Positions 9,193 through 19,351 of a stretch of 64,000 nucleotides of DNA are shown here, in pieces (positions within the stretch are counted from its first letter, which is position 1; each line of letters opens with the position of its first letter). The position numbers and the translations under genes were made by a program. Below the pieces are notes generated by a model that was not told the origin of the DNA, searched no databases, and saw only the letters and a list, made by a program, of their open reading frames with translations. Origin of the DNA: Defluviicoccus sp. (GTDB lineage: Bacteria > Pseudomonadota > Alphaproteobacteria > MPNO01); assembly GCA_022823775.1 (NCBI GenBank), contig JAJEHI010000131.1, forward strand, positions 1 to 64,000, written 5' to 3'.

Positions 9193-11531
9193 ACTCCGAA
9201 GAACTCCGTTCCTATCTGCTCGCGGCGCCTTTTGACGAGCTCGCGTCGGAAGCGCGCCGGCTGCGCGACGCCGGATTCGGACACACGGTTTCCTACTCGC
9301 GGAAAGTGTTCGTTCCATTGACGCGGCTTTGCCGCGACGTGTGCCACTACTGCACCTTCGCCGCGCCACCGCGTCGGGGCAGCGCCGCCTATCTCTCGCC
9401 GGATGAGGTGCTGGCGATCGCCGAGGCCGGACGGGCGGCCGGCTGCAAGGAGGCGCTGTTCACCCTCGGCGACAAGCCGGAGTTGCGCTATCGCGCTGCC
9501 CGGGAGGCGCTCGACGGGCTCGGATTTAAGACGACCGTCGAATACCTGATCCACACGGCCCGTCTCGTGTTCGAGGAGACCGGGCTGCTGCCGCACGTCA
9601 ATCCGGGCGTGCTGAGCCGGGACGACATCGCGGCGCTTCGCGAGGTTTCGGTCTCGCAGGGCATCATGCTGGAAAGCCTGTCGCCCCGCCTCGCCCGTCG
9701 TGGCGGGCCGCATTTCGGTTCTCCCGACAAGCGGCCCGAACCCAGGCTCGCGACGATCCGCGAGGCGGGCGAGCTCGCCGTTCCCTTCACCACGGGCATC
9801 CTTATCGGTATCGGAGAGACGCGGTTCGAACGCCTCGATGCGCTGTTCGCGATCGCCGATATCCAGCGCGAGCACGGGCATATCCAGGAAGTCATCGTCC
9901 AGAATTTCAGGGCGAAGCCAGGAACGCGGATGGCCGACGCGCCGGAGCCGTCCCCGGAAGACCTCGCCTGGACCGTCGCCGCCGCGCGTGTCGTGCTCGG
10001 CCCGGCGATGAGCATCCAGGCACCGCCCAATCTGAGCGCCGAGACCTACCCCGATCTGATCGCGGCGGGCCTCAACGACTGGGGCGGGGTCTCGCCGGTC
10101 ACGCCCGACCACGTCAATCCCGAGGCGCCCTGGCCGGAGATCGAAGCGCTCGCCCGGCGCAGCGCCGCCGCGGGCAAGATTCTCGTGGAACGCCTCGCGA
10201 TCTACCCGACTTACGCCCTCGAACCCGATCGCTGGCTCGATGGGGCGTTCGCGCCGGCGGTGCGACGGGCGATCGATTCGGAAGGCTTCGCGCGGGAGGA
10301 GAGCTGGGCGCCGGGAGTGTCGGAGGATCCGCCGTCGGAATCGCGTATCCCGGCGCCATCGATCCGAATCGACGATCTGGTTCCCGTGCTCGACAAGGCG
10401 GCCGCGGGGCGTCGCCTGAACCACGGCGAGATCGCCGACCTTTTCGCCGCGCGCGGCAGCCGGTTCGATGCGGTCGTGGAAGCGGCGGACGCGGTGCGGC
10501 GCGAGGTCTCCGGCGACACCGTCACCTATGTCGTCAACCGCAACATCAACTACACCAACATCTGCTCTTACGCCTGCCGGTTCTGCGCTTTCTCCAAGGG
10601 ACGGTCGAGCGCGGGGTTGCGCGGAACGCCCTACGACCTCGACCTCGAAGAGATTTCGCGGCGCGTGCGCGAGGCCTGGGATCGGGGCGCGACCGAGGTC
10701 TGTCTCCAGGGCGGCATCCATCCCGATTACACCGGCGAGACCTACGTCTCGATAACCCGCGCGGTGAAGGCGGCGGCGCCCGACATGCACGTTCACGCCT
10801 TCTCGCCGCTCGAGATCAGCCAGGGCGCGGCGACGCTCGGCCTTCCCGTCGACGCGTTCCTCGAACGGTTGATCGATGCAGGGCTCGGCTCCCTTCCCGG
10901 GACCGCCGCGGAAATCCTCGATCCGCCGATCCGGAAAATTCTTTGCCCCGACAAGGTTAGCGTGAGCGAATGGCTGGCGGTGATCCGCACCGCCCATCGG
11001 CTCGGGCTCAAGACGACGGCGACGATCATGTTCGGCAGCGTCGAGGGATCGCCCTCCTGGGCGAGGCACCTCAATGCGGTGCGGGATCTGCAGGAAGATA
11101 CCGGCGGATTTACCGAGTTCGTGCCCCTCCCCTTCGTCCACATGGAAGCGCCGATCTATCTGCGCGGCAAGGCGAGGAAAGGGCCGACCTGGCGCGAGGG
11201 TATCCTGATGCATGCCGTCGCGCGCCTCGCGCTCAACCCGGTCATCCCCAATATCCAGGTTTCGTGGGTGAAAATGGGCCGGCGGGGAGCGGCCGCCTGC
11301 CTCGATGCGGGCGTCAACGATCTCGGCGGTTCGCTGATGAACGAGAGCATCTCGCGCGCGGCAGGCACGACGCACGGTCAGGAGCTGCCACCCCAGGAGA
11401 TGGATGCCCTGATCCGGCGGTCCGGGCGCCTGCCTCTCCAGCGTTCGACAGTTTACGGGCAGGTGTCGGAAGAGCGGGCCGCTGCCGGACACGCCGCGCC
11501 ACCCCTCGAACCGATAGCGGCCCCGCGATGA
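9189..11531 (+). CDS. fbiC: 7,8-didemethyl-8-hydroxy-5-deazariboflavin (FO) synthase, fused CofG-CofH (FbiC-type)
   Basis: Two radical SAM clusters: CRDVCHYCTF (N-terminal, CofG-like) and NINYTNICSYACRFCAFSKG (C-terminal, CofH-like); 780 aa fusion. Confidence 0.93.
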   Translation: MNSEELRSYLLAAPFDELASEARRLRDAGFGHTVSYSRKVFVPLTRLCRDVCHYCTFAAPPRRGSAAYLSPDEVLAIAEAGRAAGCKEALFTLGDKPELRYRAAREALDGLGFKTTVEYLIHTARLVFEETGLLPHVNPGVLSRDDIAALREVSVSQGIMLESLSPRLARRGGPHFGSPDKRPEPRLATIREAGELAVPFTTGILIGIGETRFERLDALFAIADIQREHGHIQEVIVQNFRAKPGTRMADAPEPSPEDLAWTVAAARVVLGPAMSIQAPPNLSAETYPDLIAAGLNDWGGVSPVTPDHVNPEAPWPEIEALARRSAAAGKILVERLAIYPTYALEPDRWLDGAFAPAVRRAIDSEGFAREESWAPGVSEDPPSESRIPAPSIRIDDLVPVLDKAAAGRRLNHGEIADLFAARGSRFDAVVEAADAVRREVSGDTVTYVVNRNINYTNICSYACRFCAFSKGRSSAGLRGTPYDLDLEEISRRVREAWDRGATEVCLQGGIHPDYTGETYVSITRAVKAAAPDMHVHAFSPLEISQGAATLGLPVDAFLERLIDAGLGSLPGTAAEILDPPIRKILCPDKVSVSEWLAVIRTAHRLGLKTTATIMFGSVEGSPSWARHLNAVRDLQEDTGGFTEFVPLPFVHMEAPIYLRGKARKGPTWREGILMHAVARLALNPVIPNIQVSWVKMGRRGAAACLDAGVNDLGGSLMNESISRAAGTTHGQELPPQEMDALIRRSGRLPLQRSTVYGQVSEERAAAGHAAPPLEPIAAPR

Positions 11532-12196
11532 GCGATCTCCCGGTCATTGCGATCGTCGGCGGTACGGGCGCGGAAGGCTCCGGTCTTGCCGTCCGATGGG
11601 CGCGCGCCGGCTACCGGGTAATCGTCGGATCGCGTTCGGCCGAGCGCGCGGCTGCGAGCGCGGCAACGCTGATTGAACACGGCGCGGTGGAGGGCAAGAC
11701 CAACGCCGATGCCGCGAGGGAGGCCGACATCGTCGTCGTCACGGTACCCTTCGCCGCCCAGCGGCAGACCGTGACCGATATCCGCGATGCCGCGCGCGGC
11801 AAGATCGTCATCGACGTGACTGTGCCGCTCGTTCCTCCCCGGGTGGCCAGGGTTCAGCTCCCGCCGGAGGGCTCGGCCGCCGCGATAGCGCAACGGATTC
11901 TCGGCGATGAGACGCGGGTCGTATCGGCTTTCCAGAATGTCGCCGCGGACCATCTTGCCGATCCCGGGTACGAGCTGGATTGCGACGTTCTGGTATGCGG
12001 TAACAGCAAGGACGCCCGGGCGGAGACAGTCGGCCTGATCGAAGCGGCGGGGTTGCGCGGGATCGAGGCCGGGCCGCTCGACAACGCCGTCGCCGCCGAG
12101 GCGCTTACCTCGGTGTTGATCTGGATCAACCGGCGCTACGATTCGCCCGGCTCCGGGATCCGCATTACCGGACTGCCGGAGGACGGCGCGGATTGA
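11528..12196 (+). CDS. npdG: F420-dependent NADP reductase (NADPH:F420 oxidoreductase)
   Basis: IAIVGGTGAEGSGLAVRWARAGYRVIVGSRSAERA; VVVTVPFAAQRQTV; VVSAFQNVAADHL; lies between FO synthase and CofE. ATGA overlap with upstream gene. Confidence 0.87.
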   Translation: MSDLPVIAIVGGTGAEGSGLAVRWARAGYRVIVGSRSAERAAASAATLIEHGAVEGKTNADAAREADIVVVTVPFAAQRQTVTDIRDAARGKIVIDVTVPLVPPRVARVQLPPEGSAAAIAQRILGDETRVVSAFQNVAADHLADPGYELDCDVLVCGNSKDARAETVGLIEAAGLRGIEAGPLDNAVAAEALTSVLIWINRRYDSPGSGIRITGLPEDGAD

Positions 12197-12972
12197 GCGC
12201 GAGCGCGCCCCGGCTCGAAATCGTCGCCCTGGAAGGCGTGCCGGACGTTTCGGAAGGCGACGATCTCTGCGGGATCGTGCTCGATGCCTACGACGCGAGC
12301 GGGCTCGCGCCGGAGGCGGGAGACATCCTGGTCGTCGCCCAGAAGATCGTATCCAAGGCGGAGGGAAGGCTGGTGGACCTCGCCACGGTCTCTCCTTCCC
12401 CGCGGGCCGAGAAGCTTGCCCGGGAGACCGAAAAGGACGCGCGGGTGATAGAGCTGATCCTGTCCGAGGCCGACGAAGTAGTGCGCACCCGGCCCGGACT
12501 GATCGTCGTCCGCCATCGGCTCGGCTACGTGCTTGCGAATGCCGGGATCGACGCTTCCAATGTCGAAGCGGGCGGCGAGGAAAGCGTCCTGCTGTTGCCC
12601 GAGAACCCCGACAGGAGCGCGGCTTCGCTGCGCGCGGAAATCGCACGGCGCGGAGGGCTCGCACCCGCACCCGGTGTGATCGTGAGCGACAGTCTCGGGC
12701 GTGCCTGGCGAATCGGGACCATCGGAACCGCGCTGGGTGGCGCGGGTGTAACGGCGCTGGCCGATCTTCGCGGGAATCCCGACATGTTCGGCCGGCCTCT
12801 CATGGTGAGCGAAGTGGGGCTGGCGGATCAGATCGCTTCGGCGGCCGCGATCGTCATGGGCGAGGCCAACGAACGCCGCCCGATCGCGCTGGTGCGGGGC
12901 CTTGCCGCGGCCTCGGAAGGCGCCCGTGCCGCCGACCTGATTCGGCCGCGCGAACTCGATCTGTTCGGCTGA
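12193..12972 (+). CDS. cofE: Coenzyme F420-0:L-glutamate ligase
   Basis: GDILVVAQKIVSKAEGR; VSDSLGRAWRIGTIGTALGGAGVTALADLRG. TTG start overlapping the previous stop. Confidence 0.9.
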   Translation: MSASAPRLEIVALEGVPDVSEGDDLCGIVLDAYDASGLAPEAGDILVVAQKIVSKAEGRLVDLATVSPSPRAEKLARETEKDARVIELILSEADEVVRTRPGLIVVRHRLGYVLANAGIDASNVEAGGEESVLLLPENPDRSAASLRAEIARRGGLAPAPGVIVSDSLGRAWRIGTIGTALGGAGVTALADLRGNPDMFGRPLMVSEVGLADQIASAAAIVMGEANERRPIALVRGLAAASEGARAADLIRPRELDLFG

Positions 12973-12974
12973 TC

Positions 12975-13918
<944 letters not shown>

Positions 13919-13922
<4 letters not shown>

Positions 13923-14497
13923 CGATTTGCGCCATCGTCCCGGTTCGTTCGCTGGCGGACGGCAAGCGCCGCCTTGCCGGCGTCATGGAGGATGCGCAAC
14001 GCGCGGCGCTCAACGAACGGTTCCTGGTCCATACGCTCGGTCTCGCCGCCGCGCTGACGGGCCCGGCGATACTGGTCAGCCCCGACCCGGCGGTCGCCGA
14101 GCATCCGGCGGCGTCGAACGCCGTTCGCGTTTCCGATCCGGGCCGCGGCCTGAACGCCGCGATCGAGGCGGGCCGGCAATGCGCTCGGAGCCGGGGCGCC
14201 GAACGGATCGTCGTTTTGCCAACCGATCTGCCGACGGCGCGCCCCGGGGACCTGCTGGCTCTGGCCGGGGCCGGAAGCGCGGTCGCTATCGCGCCGGACC
14301 GGCGGAGGCAGGGCACCAACGGCTTGTCCGTCTCCGCCGCGCTCGATTTCGCGTTCCGGTTCGGCGCGGGGAGTTTCTCGGCGCACTTGGCCGAAGCGGA
14401 ACGGCTCGGTATCGCGCCCGACATCGTCGAAAATCCCCGCCTCGCGCTCGACATCGATACGCCGGAGGACTGGCGCCACTGGCACGAGAACGTCTGA
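13919..14497 (+). CDS. cofC: 2-phospho-L-lactate (or related) guanylyltransferase (CofC/FbiD)
   Basis: MTICAIVPVRSLADGKRRLAGVMEDAQRAALNERFLVHTL; IVVLPTDLPTARPGDL; DIDTPEDW; ATGA overlap with cofD. Confidence 0.88.
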
Positions 14498-14537
14498 TGC
14501 GATATTGCCGCGAATTCAGTCCGCAAGGGAGCCACCG

Positions 14538-15440
14538 ATGCATTACGACTACGTCCCGTTGTCCCAACGCAAACCCCTCCGCTGGCCGAACGGGGCCCGG
14601 CTCGCGCTGATCCTCACCTTCAACCTCGAATACTGGGACCTCACCAGGGACACGGACGGGCCGTACTACGCCGGCGGGCCGGCCATCCTGCCGGATCCCC
14701 TTCCCGGCAACGTGCCGGACTATCCCAACTACACCTGGCGGGAATACGGCCAGCGGGTCGGCATCTGGCGGCTGATGGACATGTTCGACCGCGCCGGCGT
14801 GCCCGCGAGCTGCACCATGAACGCCAAGATGGGGCTCGAGCGCCGGGCCGTGATCGACGCCGCGAACGAGCGGGGCTGGGAGCTGGTCGCGCACAACTAC
14901 GTGCAGACCGACCTTCTCACCAACTATTTCGACGACCCCGAGAAGGAGCGCGAGATCATCCTGGAGACGCTGAGGGTCTACGAGGAAACGGTCGGGAGGC
15001 CGGCGAGAGGCTGGCTTTCCTCCTCGCTCCGCGGCAACGCGAACACGGTCGAGACGATCGCCGAGCAGGGACTTATCTTCACCAACGACTTCATGAACGA
15101 CGATCAGCCCTATCTCATGCACACCGCGAGCGGACCGATCGTTTCCGTTCCCTATTCCAACGAGATCAACGACTTCACCATCTATCTCCGGCGCGGCATG
15201 ACGAACGACCAGGCGTTCGAGCTGCTGAAAGACCAGTTCGACGAGCTGTACCGCGAGGGCGGCGAGAGCGGCCGGCTGATGAATATCGGTATCCACCCGC
15301 ATGTCTGGGGCCAGCCGTTCCGCGTCCGGGCGCTACGCGAATTCCTCGACTACGCCAAGGGTTTCGAAGGCGTCTGGTTCGCCAAGCGGGAAGAGATCGC
15401 CGAGTGGTATCTCGAGAACCACGAGAGCCATATCGGCTGA
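14538..15440 (+). CDS. Polysaccharide deacetylase family (PuuE/allantoinase-like) protein
   Basis: MHYDYVPLSQRKPLRWPNGARLALILTFNLEYWD...; NIGIHPHVWGQPFRVRALREFLDY; RBS-like AAGGGA upstream. Confidence 0.78.
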   Translation: MHYDYVPLSQRKPLRWPNGARLALILTFNLEYWDLTRDTDGPYYAGGPAILPDPLPGNVPDYPNYTWREYGQRVGIWRLMDMFDRAGVPASCTMNAKMGLERRAVIDAANERGWELVAHNYVQTDLLTNYFDDPEKEREIILETLRVYEETVGRPARGWLSSSLRGNANTVETIAEQGLIFTNDFMNDDQPYLMHTASGPIVSVPYSNEINDFTIYLRRGMTNDQAFELLKDQFDELYREGGESGRLMNIGIHPHVWGQPFRVRALREFLDYAKGFEGVWFAKREEIAEWYLENHESHIG

Positions 15441-15449
15441 CCGCCGCGC

Positions 15450-16211
15450 TCAAATTCCGACGATGGTTTCACCGGCGTTCGGGCTCACCACCTGACCGGT
15501 GATCATTTCGGTTTCGTCGGAAGCGAGCCACGCGACGGCATAGGAGATGTCCTCGGGCCGCGTGAAGCGTCCGAGAGGCATCCCTTTCTCGCGCTCGGCG
15601 ATCTGCTCGTCGGTGTTGGAGCCGCGCGTCATGCCGGTCACGACAAAGCCCGGGGCCACCGCGTTCACCGTGATCCGGTGCGGCGCGAGCTCGCGCGCCC
15701 AGCACTTGGTGAAGCCCGAAATGGCCGCCTTCGCCGCCGCGTAATGGGATGCCCTGGGGCTTCCTCCCATCGCGTAGATCGACGAAATGTTCACGATCCG
15801 GCCGTACTTGCGCTCCGTCATTCCGGGCACGACGGCCTGAGTCGCGAAGAACGTGCCCCGGACATGAACCTCGAACATCCGGTCGAAGTCCTCGACCGAG
15901 ATCTCCTCAAGATAGAGGCGTCTGCCTCCGACCCCGGCATTGTTGACCAGAATGTCGATCGGCCCGAACGTGTCGGCGGAATCCCGGATACCCGATCTCA
16001 GGGCGGGGACATCCCGGATGTCTACTTTCAGGGGATGGCCCCGCCGACCGCGTTCGCGGATCATCGCGGCCGTTTCGTCCACCTCGTCGATGATGTCGAG
16101 AACGATCACATCCGCGCCGCGCTCGGCGAGGAGGAGCGCATGGCCGCGCCCCATCCCGCCGCCCGCCCCGGTGACCAGCGCAATTCTACCTTCCAGAGAA
16201 CTCTTGGCCAT
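15450..16211 (-). CDS. SDR family NAD(P)-dependent oxidoreductase
   Basis: ALVTGAGGGMGRGHALLLAERGADVIVLD; ILVNNAGVGG; SHYAAAKAAISGFTK (YxxxK). Confidence 0.9.
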   Translation of the reverse strand: MAKSSLEGRIALVTGAGGGMGRGHALLLAERGADVIVLDIIDEVDETAAMIRERGRRGHPLKVDIRDVPALRSGIRDSADTFGPIDILVNNAGVGGRRLYLEEISVEDFDRMFEVHVRGTFFATQAVVPGMTERKYGRIVNISSIYAMGGSPRASHYAAAKAAISGFTKCWARELAPHRITVNAVAPGFVVTGMTRGSNTDEQIAEREKGMPLGRFTRPEDISYAVAWLASDETEMITGQVVSPNAGETIVGI

Positions 16212-16226
16212 AACCCGTTCCTGTCG

Positions 16227-16988
16227 TTAGATTCCTATGATCGAAACCCCGCCGTTCGGCGAAATCACCTGACCTGTCATGAAATCCGTCTCGGCCGAGG
16301 CGAGCCAGGCGACGGCGTAGGAGATCTCGACCGGATCCGCGATGCGGCCGAGCGGTACTTCCGCGGCCATCGCCGCGATCCGCTCGCGTCCGATCGAGCC
16401 CAAGGTCAGGTTGGTTTCGAGCAGCCCGGGCGCGACCGCGTTGACGGTGATGTCGAAGGGCGCGAGCTCCCTTGCCCAGCACTTGGTCAGGCCCGAGATC
16501 GCCGATTTCGCGGCCGCGTAATGCGACGCGAAATGGCTGCCGCCCATGGCGAAATTTGAGCTGATATTGACGATCTTGCCGGCGCGCCGCGCCTTCATGC
16601 CGGGAACCACCGCCTGGGTGGCGAAGAACGCGCCCCGGACATGAACCTCGAACATGGCATCGAAGGTTTCCGCGTCGATGTCTCCGAGCGCGAGCCCCTG
16701 CCCGCCGATCCCCGCGTTGTTCACCAGCACGTCGACCGGGCCGTACGCGCGCTCGGTGTCTTCGATGGCGTCCCGCAGCGCGTCGGTGTCCCTCACGTCG
16801 ACGCAGATCTCGTACGGCTCGGGACCGGCCTCGCGCACGAGGCCCGCGGTTTCCGCCACGCGGTCGGGATCGATGTCGTGAACCGCCACCCTGGCGCCGC
16901 GTTCCGCCATGAGCACGGCGTGGCTCCGTCCCATGCCGCTGCCCGATCCGGTGATCAGGACGACCTTGTCCTTGAGTGTCCGGCCCAT
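16227..16988 (-). CDS. SDR family NAD(P)-dependent oxidoreductase (paralogue of the adjacent SDR)
   Basis: VLITGSGSGMGRSHAVLMAERGARVAVHD; VLVNNAGIGG; SHYAAAKSAISGLTKCWARELAPFDITVNAVAPG. Confidence 0.9.
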   Translation of the reverse strand: MGRTLKDKVVLITGSGSGMGRSHAVLMAERGARVAVHDIDPDRVAETAGLVREAGPEPYEICVDVRDTDALRDAIEDTERAYGPVDVLVNNAGIGGQGLALGDIDAETFDAMFEVHVRGAFFATQAVVPGMKARRAGKIVNISSNFAMGGSHFASHYAAAKSAISGLTKCWARELAPFDITVNAVAPGLLETNLTLGSIGRERIAAMAAEVPLGRIADPVEISYAVAWLASAETDFMTGQVISPNGGVSIIGI

Positions 16989-17091
16989 TCCCTCATTGTC
17001 CTCGATGTGCGGCCGGTCGCGCCGCCGTTTGGATAGGGCTATTTTCCGCCCTCCGCCGCTACCCCACAAGACAGGCCCCGAAGCCCGCCGA

Positions 17092-18141
17092 ATGGTCTCG
17101 ACCGCCGCCCGCTCGATCTACCTGAACTGCCTCTCTCTCGGGGTGGCGGTCGCGGGAGGGTTCGTATTCTCGGCGCTCGACACGCCGATACCCTGGCTGC
17201 TCGGTCCCCTCGCCTTCGTCGCCGGAGTGAATCTGGCCGGTTTTCGCATAGGCTGCCCCAACGGCACGCGGCAGGTCGGGCAGATCGTCATCGGCACCGC
17301 CATCGGCCTCCGCTTCACCCCGGACGTGGCGACCGTCGTGTTGAGCCAGGTCCATTGGATGGCCATCGCGGCGGTTATCGCGGTGATGCTGGGCGGCGTA
17401 GGCGCTCTGATCCAGGTTCGAATCGCCCGTCTCGACCCGGCGACGGCGTACTTCGGAAGCGTCCCCGGCGGCATGGCGGAAATGCTCACATTGGGCGACC
17501 GGTTCAAGGCGGAGCCCGTGGCGACGGCGCTGTCCCAGACGGTTCGCGTCGGCATCATCGTCGTGACCGTCCCGGCCGGGCTGACCTGGCTGGGAACGAC
17601 CGGCGGCGAGTTCTTCAGCCTTCGTTCGATCCCGGTGGACTGGTCCCTGCTCCCGGTCCTGATCGCGGGCTGCGCCGGTTCCGCCTGGCTTCTCAACCGG
17701 CTGGGCGTCACCAATGCGTGGATGCTCGGAGCCGTCGGCTTCGCGGGCGTGCTGACGGGGAGCGAAATCGAACTCTCCGGTCTGCCGGACACCTTCCTGA
17801 TCCTCGGCCAGCTTCTCATCGGCGCCGCGCTCGGCGAGCGGTTCGATCGGGAACCGATGCGCCGGGCCCCCCGCGTGATCGTGGGTGCGGTCCTGTCGAC
17901 GATCGTTTTGCTGATCGCGAGTATCGCGCTGGCGGCCGCGATCGGGGCGGTATCGGGAATCCCCCTGACCACGATGATCGCGGCGACCTGTCCCGGCGGT
18001 CTCGCCGAAATGAGCATCACTGCGGAAATTCTGGGCCTCGGCGTGCCGCTCGTGACCGCCTATCACATCACGCGGATCGTGGTGATCACGCTGGTGACGC
18101 TTCCGCTCTTTCGAATGATCCAACGAAGACCGACAACGTAA
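17092..18141 (+). CDS. AbrB family membrane protein (putative transporter/regulator)
   Basis: Many hydrophobic segments; GFVFSALDTPIPWLLGPLAFVAGVNL, GSVPGGMAEMLTLGDRF, ATCPGGLAEMSITAEILGLGVPLVTAYHITR. Confidence 0.82.
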   Translation: MVSTAARSIYLNCLSLGVAVAGGFVFSALDTPIPWLLGPLAFVAGVNLAGFRIGCPNGTRQVGQIVIGTAIGLRFTPDVATVVLSQVHWMAIAAVIAVMLGGVGALIQVRIARLDPATAYFGSVPGGMAEMLTLGDRFKAEPVATALSQTVRVGIIVVTVPAGLTWLGTTGGEFFSLRSIPVDWSLLPVLIAGCAGSAWLLNRLGVTNAWMLGAVGFAGVLTGSEIELSGLPDTFLILGQLLIGAALGERFDREPMRRAPRVIVGAVLSTIVLLIASIALAAAIGAVSGIPLTTMIAATCPGGLAEMSITAEILGLGVPLVTAYHITRIVVITLVTLPLFRMIQRRPTT

Positions 18142-18144
18142 CCC

Positions 18145-18888
18145 TTACCGTCCCGCCTGGTTGGCGACGGCATCCGCGGCGGCCTTCACCGTCTCTTCGT
18201 CCGCGAGGTACCGGCTGGACTTCACGGTCAGGTCCGCCGCCAGATCGTAAATCAGCGGCAGCCCGGTGGGGATGTTCAGTTCGAGGATTTCCTCTTCCGA
18301 TATCCCGTCGAGATATTTCACCAACGCCCTCAGGCTGTTGCCGTGGGCGGCGATCATTACCGTTTCGCCGCGCGCCAGGACGGGCGCGACGGTCTCGTGC
18401 CAATAGGGCAACACGCGCTCGAGGGTCGTCTTCAGGCTCTCCGCCGACGGCAGATCGGCTTGCGACAGATGCCCGTAACGCCGCTCGAACCGGGGATGGG
18501 CGGGATCCTCCGCGTCGAGCGCGGGCGGCGGGGTGGCGTAGCTTCGGCGCCAGATCTTGACCTGCTCCGCCCCGTGCCGGGCGGCGGTTTCCGCCTTGTC
18601 GAGCCCCTGGAGCGCGCCGTAATGGCGTTCGTTGAGACGCCACGAGCGCTCGACCGGAACCCACATCTGGTCCATCTCGTCGAGAACGATCCAGAGCGTC
18701 CGGATCGCGCGCTTCAAGACCGAGGTGAAGGCGCGGTCGATGCGGATCGCCTCTCCCGCCAGCGCTCGCCCCGCGGCCCGCGCCTCCTCGACGCCGGCCG
18801 GCGAGAGATCGACATCGACCCATCCGGTGAACCGGTTCTGGAGATTCCAGTCGCTCTGGCCGTGACGTACCAGAATCAGCGTGGGCAC
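18145..18888 (-). CDS. gpmA: 2,3-bisphosphoglycerate-dependent phosphoglycerate mutase
   Basis: [82 protein letters not shown] start. Confidence 0.92.
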   Translation of the reverse strand: MPTLILVRHGQSDWNLQNRFTGWVDVDLSPAGVEEARAAGRALAGEAIRIDRAFTSVLKRAIRTLWIVLDEMDQMWVPVERSWRLNERHYGALQGLDKAETAARHGAEQVKIWRRSYATPPPALDAEDPAHPRFERRYGHLSQADLPSAESLKTTLERVLPYWHETVAPVLARGETVMIAAHGNSLRALVKYLDGISEEEILELNIPTGLPLIYDLAADLTVKSSRYLADEETVKAAADAVANQAGR

Positions 18889-19000
18889 AACGGCGGTTCC
18901 TTTCGTTCGGGCGGCGGCCAACGGCCTCAAGCCGGGCGCGGACTGTGTATTCGCGCGATGCGCGGATCGCAAGGCTTGCGAACCGGATCGCTCAGACAGG

Positions 19001-19198
19001 TCAGCGCGTCTCCGGCCGTTCCGCCGGAGGACGGTCGATGGGAGGCTGGCCGGGCGGACGCGGCACGCTGTCGTCGGGCCAGGGCTGTTCCTTGCGCTCG
19101 TCTTCGTCGACGTCGCGCCCGTTGCCCTTGCGTCGGTCGTCGGATTCGCTGTGCATCGGCGCCTCGAATGCACGGATTGCACCGAATTCTTGCGCCAT
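19001..19198 (-). CDS. Small hypothetical protein (very uncertain)
   Basis: ORF with internal Met [43 protein letters not shown]...; no recognised domain. Confidence 0.25.
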   Translation of the reverse strand: MAQEFGAIRAFEAPMHSESDDRRKGNGRDVDEDERKEQPWPDDSVPRPPGQPPIDRPPAERPETR

Positions 19199-19233
19199 CC
19201 CGCGCAGAATGTCGAGACCGTGGCGCAAGATAC

Positions 19234-19311
19234 TGGGGTGGCTGAGGGGATTCGAACCCCCGACCTCCTGGACCACAACCAGGCGCTCTAACCGACTGAG
19301 CTACAGCCACC
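19234..19311 (-). tRNA. tRNA-His(GTG), including encoded G-1 and CCA
   Basis: Minus strand GGTGGCTGTAGCTCAGTCGGTTAGAGCGCCTGGTTGTGGTCCAGGAGGTCGGGGGTTCGAATCCCCTCAGCCACCCCA; anticodon loop TTGTGGT; acceptor GTGGCTG/CAGCCAC. Confidence 0.96.
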
Positions 19312-19351
19312 GCAGGAGGAGCGCCTCTCTAGCCCCCGCCTCGCGCGCGCG

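Noticed and set aside
9165-11492. 775-aa minus ORF antisense to FO synthase
   Set aside because: Antisense shadow of a confidently identified FbiC-type gene; composition typical of reverse-frame GC-rich ORFs.
15450-16988. Mycofactocin-coupled SDRs
   Set aside because: No mft genes in the window and the sequences look like ordinary SDRs.
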